Source of the DNA: Microcaldota archaeon
GTDB taxonomy: Archaea > Micrarchaeota > Micrarchaeia > Anstonellales > Bilamarchaeaceae
Direction of reading: 5' to 3'
DNA: 6,210 bases
Assembly: GCA_030666035.1 (NCBI GenBank)
Contig: DAOUYQ010000051.1
Span: 1 to 6,210 of the forward strand
This document shows positions 1 through 4,679 of the stretch, piece by piece. The position numbers were made by a program, and so were the translations under genes. Every line of letters starts with the position of its first letter. Within the stretch, counting starts at the first letter, position 1. The notes below the pieces were generated by a model. The model saw only the letters and a program-made list of their open reading frames with translations, was not told the DNA's origin and ran no database searches.

Positions 1-783
1 GGCGAGATTAAAGCTGCTGCTTCCGGAAAGCTCCCGCAGCTGATAACGGATTCAGATATTAAGGGGGACCTGCACATGCACACTACTTACAGCGATGGAA
101 GCGATTCCATTGAGTCCATGGTAAAGGCGGCAATTGAGCTCAAATATGAATACATCGCAATAACCGACCATTCCCAATCCGAAAAAATCGCGCATGGCCT
201 CTCCCCGGAACGCATAAAATCCCAATGGAAGGAAATAGGCAAAATCCGCAGAAAATACAAAAACAAAATAAAAATCCTCCAGGGTGCAGAAATCAATATT
301 CTCAAGGACGGCAGCCTGGACTACCCGGAAGAAATACTCAAAAAGCTGCACATTTGCGTGTGCGCAGTGCACAGCAGCCTCCGCATGGGTGAAAAGCAGA
401 TGACTAGGCGCATCTGCACCGCCCTTGAAAACAAGTACCTGGATATCCTGGGCCATCCCTCCGGGCGCCTGATTGGGAAGCGCCCACCCTGTTCAATCAA
501 TTTCAAGAAGGTTTTCGAAACAGCAGCAGAAAACAAAAAAGTGCTGGAAATCAATTGCCAGCCCTCCCGCCTGGACCTAAATGATTCCAACATTTTCAAA
601 GCAAGGGATTACAACTCCCTCTTCTCCATAGATACTGATGCGCACACTTCTTCCAGCCTGGATTTCATGCGCTTTGGAGTTGCGCAGGCACGCCGCGGCT
701 GGCTTTCCAAAAAACCCGTAGTAAATACCTATTCCTTCTCCCGCTTGAAGAAAATTTTCAAAAAAATCCCATCCGGCTATTAG
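1..783 (+). CDS. polX: DNA polymerase family X, C-terminal PHP domain (5'-truncated by window edge)
   Basis: The reading frame is open from base 1 and ends at TAG 781-783, giving 260 residues, the C-terminal part of a protein whose family is usually about 570 residues. All expected PHP metal-site motifs are visible: HMH (codons at 73-81) in a DLHMHTTYSDG block, TDH (163-171), the Glu of GAEIN (289), His of AVHSS (370), His of GHPSGR (454) and the DAH triplet (637-645). The ending VVNTYSFSRLKKIF is also typical of PolX. In the family the N-terminal half is a pol-beta-like nucleotidyl transferase, and the PHP domain gives Mn-dependent 3'-5' exonuclease or end-processing activity in base-excision and gap repair; the transferase half lies outside this window. 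The ATG at 76 is inside the HxH motif and is not a start. A free-standing histidinol-phosphatase-type PHP protein is less likely because PolX linker sequence (KLPQLI..DIKGDLHMH) precedes the motif. Confidence 0.93.
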   Translation, partial: GEIKAAASGKLPQLITDSDIKGDLHMHTTYSDGSDSIESMVKAAIELKYEYIAITDHSQSEKIAHGLSPERIKSQWKEIGKIRRKYKNKIKILQGAEINILKDGSLDYPEEILKKLHICVCAVHSSLRMGEKQMTRRICTALENKYLDILGHPSGRLIGKRPPCSINFKKVFETAAENKKVLEINCQPSRLDLNDSNIFKARDYNSLFSIDTDAHTSSSLDFMRFGVAQARRGWLSKKPVVNTYSFSRLKKIFKKIPSGY

Positions 784-813
784 TGCAGAAATTGGTCCCC
801 CAACAGGATTCAA

Positions 814-821
814 TTTTAAAT
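814..821 (+). promoter_or_regulatory. TATA-like element of the antiporter gene
   Basis: TTTTAAAT lies in the 60-base gap after polX. Its first base is 30 bases upstream of the A of ATG 844, so a start about 26 bases from the box centre would fall on the start codon. There is no Shine-Dalgarno sequence before the ATG, which fits a leaderless message. Confidence 0.6.
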
Positions 822-843
822 CTTATCCCCGAAAAGCGCATCA

Positions 844-2271
844 ATGGCAAAGCAGAAAAGCACTACTCATTATATGGGCGTCCTCACACTCGCATTAGTG
901 ACCGTTGCAGCCCTTTTCAGTTTAAGCGGGCTAACAGAAAATGCAGTTTACGGCTTTAGTTCAATATTCTTTTATGCAGCTGCAGGCATCCTTTTTTTTA
1001 TTCCTATAGCACTCTGTTCCGCATTCCTTGCAACCCGTTTCCCCACAGGAGGCGTAAACGTATGGGTTCGCGAAGCCTTTGGAAAAAAATGGGGCCTCCT
1101 GGCAATCTGGCTCCAGTGGATACAAAGCTTAACCCTTTATATGACTATCCTCAGTTTTGCTGCTGCAACCCTTGCATTCGCAGTGGACCCTTCCCTTGCT
1201 GAAAACAACCTCTATGTGCTTGCAGTAATCCTCATAATTTTCTGGGGAGTGACCCTGATTAATTTCAGGGGAATGAAGCTCTCCACAAAGCTGAGTACCT
1301 ATGGGGTAATGCTTGGCACACTCTTCCCCGGGGCCCTCCTTATCCTCCTCTCATTGCTCTGGCTCTTCCAGGGAAACCCGATTGAGATTAATATCTCCCT
1401 GGATGCAATTATCCCCGAGTTCCATGGGTTGAACAGCCTTGTACTTGCAATAGGCGGAATAGTGCTCTATGCAGGAATAGAGATGTCTGCTGCACACATA
1501 ACCCGGCTCAGGGACCCTTCCAGCCAATATCCCCGTGCAATCTTTCTGGCAGCAGGAATCTCCCTTGCAGCATTTATCCTGGGCTCCCTTGCAATTGCGA
1601 TGGTAGTTCCAGAAGCAGAAATAAGCCTTGTTGCAGGAATCATGGAGGCATTTACAGTGCTCCTTAGCTACTATTCCTTCTCCTGGTTTATCCCAGTTGT
1701 GCTGATACTCATGGTGGCTGGAACAATTGCAGGAATAAACACATGGATTGCAGGCCCGAGCAGGGGAATCCTTAAAGTTGCCCGCCAGGGCTCTCTCCCA
1801 CCAATATTCCAAAAAGTAAACAAGAATGATATGCCCACCACAGTCCTCATAATCCAGGGAATAGTAGTAACAATCCTGGGGGCAGTATTCATGCTGATGC
1901 CCAACGTCAGCGATTCTTTCTGGATCCTCACCGCAATGACCGCCCAGTTCTACCTGGCAATGTACCTGCTGCTCTTTGCTGCAACCATTTACCACGCACA
2001 CAAAAGTCCTGCAACCAGGAAAAAAGGCCTTTTCACCATGCCAGGGGGAAAAATAGGGGTATGGATTGTTGCCGGAGTGGGCTTTATCACTTCATTTGCT
2101 GCAATCCTCCTAGGATTTTTCCCGCCTTCCCAGGAAGCAGCAGTCAGCCCGGAACTATACGTGGGCATCCTCCTCTCTGGATTAATTGTGGTAATTGCCA
2201 TCCCCCTGATAATCTACCACCTCAGGAAACCCGGCTGGGTTGCAAAGGGCAAGGTTGAAGGGGAGTACTAA
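844..2271 (+). CDS. GadC-like glutamate/GABA-type amino-acid antiporter (APC superfamily)
   Basis: This 475-residue, very hydrophobic protein has about twelve predicted membrane segments. Recalled E. coli GadC aligns along most of its length: the GFSSIFFYAAAGILFFIPIA region in the N-terminal segments, YAGIEMSAAHIT (209-220, with Glu213 at the place of the GadC substrate-channel Glu), AIAMVVPEAEISL (250-262), WIAGPSRG (301-308), VNKNDMPTT (325-333) and FTMPGGKIG (397-405). GadC exchanges external glutamate for internal GABA across the cytoplasmic membrane, consuming protons in acid resistance. Exact substrates cannot be read from sequence and other APC exchangers are possible. The protein stops soon after the last membrane segment, so the C-terminal plug that closes E. 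coli GadC at neutral pH is absent. No decarboxylase gene is in the window. ATG 844 is chosen because it matches the leaderless spacing from the TATA element at 814. Confidence 0.88.
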   Translation: MAKQKSTTHYMGVLTLALVTVAALFSLSGLTENAVYGFSSIFFYAAAGILFFIPIALCSAFLATRFPTGGVNVWVREAFGKKWGLLAIWLQWIQSLTLYMTILSFAAATLAFAVDPSLAENNLYVLAVILIIFWGVTLINFRGMKLSTKLSTYGVMLGTLFPGALLILLSLLWLFQGNPIEINISLDAIIPEFHGLNSLVLAIGGIVLYAGIEMSAAHITRLRDPSSQYPRAIFLAAGISLAAFILGSLAIAMVVPEAEISLVAGIMEAFTVLLSYYSFSWFIPVVLILMVAGTIAGINTWIAGPSRGILKVARQGSLPPIFQKVNKNDMPTTVLIIQGIVVTILGAVFMLMPNVSDSFWILTAMTAQFYLAMYLLLFAATIYHAHKSPATRKKGLFTMPGGKIGVWIVAGVGFITSFAAILLGFFPPSQEAAVSPELYVGILLSGLIVVIAIPLIIYHLRKPGWVAKGKVEGEY

Positions 2272-2282
2272 TTCCGAACCGC

Positions 2283-2300
2283 AGGGGGGAGTTCCCCCCT
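2283..2300 (+). repeat. G6/C6 hairpin just after the antiporter stop
   Basis: AGGGGGG pairs perfectly with CCCCCCT around a 4-base AGTT loop, beginning 12 bases after the stop codon. No U-tract follows, so it is not a classical intrinsic terminator. It may protect the 3' end of the message or halt RNA polymerase, but this is inference. Confidence 0.5.
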
Positions 2301-2348
2301 TCAGTTTCAGGGTCCTCCTGATTCCCCCCCAATTATGGATATTATTCC

Positions 2349-2403
2349 GCAGAGGACTAATCAAAGGTATCTCCAGCAGAGCTTGGAGATACCTGTCCTC
2401 TGC
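2349..2403. other. Two-tier perfect inverted repeat (candidate structured RNA or mobile-repeat remnant)
   Basis: GCAGAGGAC (2349-2357) is the exact reverse complement of GTCCTCTGC (2395-2403). Nested inside, GGTATCTCCA (2366-2375) is the exact reverse complement of TGGAGATACC (2384-2393). An 8-base bulge on the 5' side (2358-2365) faces one base on the 3' side, and the apical loop is GCAGAGCT (2376-2383). The loop repeats GCAGAG of the outer 5' arm, so it could pair instead with CTCTGC at 2398-2403. Nineteen perfect base pairs in 55 bases are unlikely by chance in a noncoding gap. No match to SRP RNA, RNase P RNA or box C/D signatures was seen. Confidence 0.6.
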
Positions 2404-2441
2404 AGAAGGTATTTGGGTGTTCCTCAGGTCCAATGCCCCTC

Positions 2442-2477
2442 AGCTTCGGAGAAAACGAAGTTCACGATGCTGGTGAA
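2442..2477. repeat. Two small adjacent stem-loops in the same gap
   Basis: CTTCG (2444-2448) pairs with CGAAG (2456-2460) around a 7-base loop, extendable by a wobble and one A-T pair. TTCAC (2461-2465) pairs with GTGAA (2473-2477), also around 7 bases. Each is weak alone; they matter only as part of the hairpin cluster in the 2272-2590 gap, which otherwise holds no convincing gene. Confidence 0.25.
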
Positions 2478-2543
2478 GTGGGAGCAATTTCATTTCCAGC
2501 TGCCGCCTTCCGCAAATTACTCCTTAAAACTGCAAACTGCCCG

Positions 2544-2556
2544 AAAAGCAAAAAAT
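2544..2556 (-). terminator. Possible T-tract terminator for the minus-strand membrane gene
   Basis: On the minus strand the region about 35-47 bases past the stop at 2591 reads ATTTTTTGCTTTT. Archaeal termination commonly uses such T-rich runs without a stem. The assignment rests on position and composition only. Confidence 0.3.
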
Positions 2557-2590
2557 CCGAAATCCCATACATTTATATTTGAGCCGAGAA

Positions 2591-2887
2591 TTAGAGGTTC
2601 AGCCTTTTTATCACCACAAAAATTATCCCGGTAAATACAATAGTAGTAATAATTGCTTTTAGGAAAGCCCACTGCTGGCTATCCCCAAAGTCCCTGAAAA
2701 AGTCATGGCTTGCGAATAAAAAGAGCATTATCGTCATTATTGCCAGGATCCAGGTTAATCTTTCGGTCATTAGTGCGGATTTTTCCGCCATCCTGCTGGA
2801 TTTGTCCAGGTGTTTCAATATGCGTTCCATCTCTTTGTCACTAACCATGGATTTCCAATCAGTTTTGCCATTTAAAAGAATTTCCAT
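2591..2887 (-). CDS. Small two-helix membrane protein of unknown function (start uncertain)
   Basis: From ATG 2887 this gives 98 residues. A polar, charged helical N-terminal part (1-43) precedes two hydrophobic segments at about 44-60 (TWILAIMTIMLFLFASH) and 74-93 (AFLKAIITTIVFTGIIFVVIK). The C-terminus KRLNL is short and basic. I do not recognise a family. The frame stays open back to GTG 2998, but that start would put the presumed promoter inside the gene; TTG 2905 is another option. The best ribosome-binding sequence, GGAGGAGGGGG at 2945-2935, precedes an ATG at 2928 that lies in a different frame, and that frame runs into this one through an A5 run next to ATG 2887. The gene may therefore carry an indel, a frameshift site or a short leader ORF. 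It probably diverges from the cold-shock gene and sits in the cytoplasmic membrane with its N-terminal domain inside or outside undetermined. Confidence 0.6.
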   Translation of the reverse strand: MEILLNGKTDWKSMVSDKEMERILKHLDKSSRMAEKSALMTERLTWILAIMTIMLFLFASHDFFRDFGDSQQWAFLKAIITTIVFTGIIFVVIKRLNL

Positions 2888-2928
2888 TTTTCCCCAGATT
2901 TCCAATAATTCTCCAAAATCATTTCCAT
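2872..2928 (-). CDS. Possible 18-codon leader ORF, or displaced N-terminus of the membrane protein
   Basis: ATG 2928 follows GGAGGAGGGGG by six bases and opens a frame of 18 codons (MEMILENYWKSGEKWKFF) ending at TAA 2874-2872. It overlaps ATG 2887 of the membrane gene in another frame. A -1 slip, or one extra A, at the A5 run (2891-2887) would fuse the first 14 residues to the membrane protein. It could be a real leader peptide, the true start of the larger gene with an indel, or chance. Confidence 0.3.
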   Translation of the reverse strand: MEMILENYWKSGEKWKFF

Positions 2929-2966
2929 ACCCAGCCCCCTCCTCCTGCTTGCACGAAAAGGGAAGC

Positions 2967-2975
2967 CTTATAAAG
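2967..2975. promoter_or_regulatory. Near-palindromic TATA element, probably bidirectional
   Basis: CTTATAAAG has a perfectly palindromic core TTATAA. On the plus strand a purine-rich stretch (AAAAGGGAAG) precedes it, as expected for a BRE, and a start near 2997 would leave a leader of about 19 bases before the cold-shock ATG. On the minus strand it reads CTTTATAAG and would start near 2944, at the Shine-Dalgarno-like GGAGGAGG ahead of the membrane gene. No second good TATA is seen between the two genes. Confidence 0.5.
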
Positions 2976-3005
2976 TGTACCAGATGATAAGAGAGCACAG
3001 TAAAT

Positions 3006-3010
3006 AGGTG
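3006..3010 (+). promoter_or_regulatory. Shine-Dalgarno sequence of the cold-shock gene
   Basis: AGGTG, complementary to the CACCT of the archaeal 16S 3' end, lies five bases before ATG 3016. The other well-defined plus-strand starts in the window lack such a site, so this message is probably leadered while they are leaderless. Confidence 0.6.
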
Positions 3011-3015
3011 TAAAA

Positions 3016-3210
3016 ATGACAGAAGGTACAGTAAAATTCTTCAATGAAATCAAAAGGTTTGGTTTCATTGCAGGCGATGATGGAAAAGAATACTTTGTGC
3101 ACGAAACCGGGCTCAAAGAAGGAACCAGGCTCCGTGAAGGCGACAAAGTCAAATTTGAAGTGGTGGAAGGTGAAAAAGGACCAAAAGCAGAACAGGTAGA
3201 AAAGATCTAG
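3016..3210 (+). CDS. Cold-shock domain protein (CspA family)
   Basis: This 64-residue protein is one complete cold-shock domain, an OB-fold that binds single-stranded RNA and DNA and acts as an RNA chaperone in the cytoplasm. The family opening GTVKFF (4-9), the RNP1 motif KRFGFI (13-18), the RNP2 motif YFVHE (26-30) and the closing EGEKGPKAEQVEKI are all present, and the length is normal for the family. The surface Trp found in many bacterial CspA proteins (KWFN) is Phe here (KFFN), a conservative aromatic change. The start is set by AGGTG five bases upstream and by the family N-terminus. The gene stands alone, has its own promoter and is followed by a strong T-rich tract. Expression at low temperature is not shown by the sequence. 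Confidence 0.95.
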   Translation: MTEGTVKFFNEIKRFGFIAGDDGKEYFVHETGLKEGTRLREGDKVKFEVVEGEKGPKAEQVEKI

Positions 3211-3230
3211 TTCATAATCCTTATTTCTAA

Positions 3231-3264
3231 CTTTTTTATTTTATTTTTTATTTCTTTTTAATTC
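3231..3264 (+). terminator. T-rich terminator after the cold-shock gene
   Basis: After the stop at 3208-3210, the plus strand carries several runs of 5-7 T separated by single A or C bases. No stem precedes them, as is usual for archaeal termination. The 3' end of a minus-strand small ORF (stop at 3250-3248) overlaps this tract. Confidence 0.7.
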
Positions 3265-3370
3265 TCTTGGCTAGCTCCAGAAATTTTCTTTGCAGCAGTT
3301 TTTCTGCCAGCAGGATTGTAATATGGCTGTGCAATTTAGCATAAAAGATGCCGGGGCAAAGCGGGGGCAT
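3248..3370 (-). CDS. Possible 40-residue basic helical protein, coupled by TGATG
   Basis: ATG 3370 shares its A with the TGA stop (3372-3370) of the upstream membrane gene, the TGATG overlap typical of translational coupling. The product has a mixed N-terminus (MPPLCPGIFYAKLHSH) and then an amphipathic helix-like stretch ITILLAEKLLQRKFLELAKR with a lysine-rich end. Caution is needed: the terminal lysines are dictated by the A-rich complement of the cold-shock terminator, and the start codon lies in a hairpin that could instead be a terminator. No family is recognised. Confidence 0.35.
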   Translation of the reverse strand: MPPLCPGIFYAKLHSHITILLAEKLLQRKFLELAKRIKKK

Positions 3371-3371
3371 C
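3347..3371 (-). terminator. Hairpin with T4 tail at the end of the membrane gene (alternative to coupling)
   Basis: On the minus strand GATGCC (3371-3366) pairs with GGCATC (3352-3347) across 13 bases and is followed at once by TTTT. This resembles an intrinsic terminator overlapping the stop codon. It competes with reading the same bases as the start of a 40-codon ORF. Confidence 0.3.
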
Positions 3372-3594
3372 AAATTACTGATATTTTATTCTGCTTATCC
3401 AGATGTATTCCTATCACCCTAAATATGATATACACCCAGCCGATTAGCCCCAACAATTGGATGTAGAATACTTGCCCCGTAACAGCATCTACGATGAAAC
3501 CCAGCGTTATAGCAATGAAATACACGATCCCTCCGAAAAACTCAGTGCGGTTTTTCATCCGCTGCCCTATATAGGTAATGCCTAGCCCCAGCAA
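3370..3594 (-). CDS. Small multi-helix membrane protein of unknown function (5' end uncertain)
   Basis: From the first usable start, TTG 3594, this is 74 residues with two clear membrane segments, about GGIVYFIAITLGFIVDAV and VFYIQLLGLIGWVYIIFRVI, and a polar end HLDKQNKISVI. The open frame continues upstream and encodes GLLLLLAIHF fused to LLGLGITYIG, a complete extra membrane helix that the TTG start would cut in half. No ATG, GTG or TTG exists in frame upstream. Near 3641 the sequence GATAAAAAAGAG would read ATG AAA AAA GAG if one G were added after AT, about 30 bases from the TATA element at 3670. The intact protein would then be about 90 residues with three helices. The GLG..YIGQ spacing loosely recalls TM2-type hairpins, but I would not assign the family. 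Confidence 0.55.
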   Translation of the reverse strand: MLGLGITYIGQRMKNRTEFFGGIVYFIAITLGFIVDAVTGQVFYIQLLGLIGWVYIIFRVIGIHLDKQNKISVI

Positions 3595-3662
3595 GAAGTG
3601 AATTGCTAATAATAGAAGTAATCCTATTGGCTCTTTTTTATCCCCCTCCTTCGGTATAATGC

Positions 3663-3670
3663 CTATAAAA
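3663..3670 (-). promoter_or_regulatory. TATA-like element of the three-helix membrane gene
   Basis: On the minus strand TTTTATAG begins at 3670. Thirty bases downstream lies about 3640, next to the AAAAAAGAG that opens the hydrophobic reading frame. GGAGGGGG (3649-3642) lies between. The spacing matches the leaderless promoters elsewhere in the window. Confidence 0.45.
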
Positions 3671-3747
3671 TCACATAGGGCGTTCTCACAGCGTAGTTAT
3701 AATTATTCCGGAAGTTTCTCCTTTCACAAAAAACCATAAACAATACC

Positions 3748-3755
3748 TATTTAAG
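3748..3755 (+). promoter_or_regulatory. TATA-like element of the 252-residue orphan gene
   Basis: TATTTAAG starts exactly 30 bases before the A of ATG 3778. The sequence GCAC-GTTT-GTGC (3755-3766), a short inverted repeat, lies between box and start and could be an operator, though arms of four bases are weak evidence. No Shine-Dalgarno sequence is present. Confidence 0.55.
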
Positions 3756-3777
3756 CACGTTTGTGCAATATATATCC

Positions 3778-4536
3778 ATGAAGCGCAAGCTGTCCCGTTC
3801 CCAGTTAAGAACATATGTCAAAATCAATTTCCAATTAAACTACGGGGCAAAAAAATGTGAGCTGCACAGGGCTGGCTACGCTGAACACGAGGTAAATGAG
3901 GCTGTAAGAATAATAGCGCGAATAAAAGCCAGGCGCCAGAATCCGCTTCTTATCCTTTCTGATAAGGCCTATAAGTTAGTGAGAACAATCACTACAATTA
4001 ATTCACCCACCCCCATAGACCTCAAAAGATATATTGATGAAAACCCAAACTGGGGAAAAAAATGCACAATGATAAGATATATGGGCCCCAACCCTTTCTT
4101 CGAAATAATCGAGTTCGCGGAAGAAAACGGAATCCTGGAGCCCAAATTAAGGAATGAGGGTGCCTTGGCCACGCTTTTTGAGGACATTCCCCCAAGCGGC
4201 ACAAGGGCAAGGTGCAACTGGATTCATGAGCTTAAGGAGAATGGGGCAACTTTTGAAGAGATATCCAAAAAGATTGGGGCAACAGAATATAATGTAATGC
4301 AGATTTGCTTTAAAGAACGGGAATTGCGATGGAGGAATGCTGATTTGCTTCCGCATCTCAAGGGTGGCGGGGGAACCTATGAAGTTTTATCCCAAGCTCT
4401 GAATGTTCTGGATCCAACCCTGGCGGATTTAAAACAATTTGCAAAGAAAAATCCAAATTGGAAAGAAATATTTCTAAATTATCCAGGATGCGGAAACGGA
4501 ACAATTGCAGATGTGGAACAACTTTTGCTCCGGTAA
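3778..4536 (+). CDS. Orphan protein with an internal duplication and a possible helix-turn-helix
   Basis: This gene encodes 252 residues of no family I recognise. Residues 64-92 and 200-228 align without gaps with 10 of 29 identities, ending in PTxxDLK..........NPNW form (SPTPIDLKRYIDENPNW and DPTLADLKQFAKKNPNW). Similarity fades after the shared NPNW, with only a Tyr-Gly-Asn-like pattern following in both. Between the copies, residues 158-181 (TFEEISKKIGATEYNVMQIC) look like a helix-turn-helix of the recognition type. The N-terminus is very basic (MKRKLSRSQLR) and there is no membrane segment. A DNA- or RNA-binding role is plausible but inferred only from these traits. ATG 3778 is preferred to GTG 3763 because it fits the leaderless spacing and because GTG 3763 is inside the putative operator. 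The gene diverges from the three-helix membrane gene. Confidence 0.75.
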   Translation: MKRKLSRSQLRTYVKINFQLNYGAKKCELHRAGYAEHEVNEAVRIIARIKARRQNPLLILSDKAYKLVRTITTINSPTPIDLKRYIDENPNWGKKCTMIRYMGPNPFFEIIEFAEENGILEPKLRNEGALATLFEDIPPSGTRARCNWIHELKENGATFEEISKKIGATEYNVMQICFKERELRWRNADLLPHLKGGGGTYEVLSQALNVLDPTLADLKQFAKKNPNWKEIFLNYPGCGNGTIADVEQLLLR

Positions 4537-4587
4537 ATGAAAGCCAAATTGGCACATCTCCCCGGGCATTAAGCCCCAAGGCTCCCT

Positions 4588-4665
4588 AACACATTCCAAA
4601 AAAGAGCTTCCACCCATTGCTTTCCGGGATGTCTTCCACATCGTTAAATATTTAAACACATTCCA
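4588..4665 (+). repeat. Pair of 11-base direct repeats upstream of the HEAT-like gene
   Basis: AACACATTCCA occurs at 4588-4598 and again at 4655-4665, 67 bases apart. The second copy overlaps the end of the TATA element and lies between it and the start codon, a place where a bound repressor would block transcription. The first copy lies in the upstream gap. Confidence 0.4.
4649..4656 (+). promoter_or_regulatory. TATA-like element of the HEAT-like gene
   Basis: TATTTAAA begins 31 bases before the A of ATG 4680. No Shine-Dalgarno sequence precedes the ATG, so the message is probably leaderless. Confidence 0.6.
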
Positions 4666-4679
4666 GCACAATTAATACG

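Noticed and set aside
52..456. 134-codon minus-strand ORF opposite polX
   Set aside because: The opposite strand encodes every PHP metal-site motif up to this point, so this frame is a shadow.
1351..2001. 216-codon minus-strand ORF inside the antiporter gene
   Set aside because: It is antisense to a well-conserved transporter, is implausibly rich in Cys, His and Tyr, and mirrors the codon pattern of the sense gene.
2279..2560. SRP RNA, RNase P RNA, tRNA or box C/D RNA in the hairpin-rich gap
   Set aside because: None of the conserved signatures of these RNAs could be found by eye on either strand; several CTGA boxes occur but without a matching C box.
2240..2634. Two overlapping plus-strand ORFs in the gap after the antiporter
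   Set aside because: Their products have no protein-like pattern, they run through the perfect inverted repeats, and they have no promoter or ribosome-binding site at the right distance.
3706..3713. TTCCGGAA palindrome between divergent genes
   Set aside because: Eight bases are too short to claim an operator; such palindromes are expected by chance.
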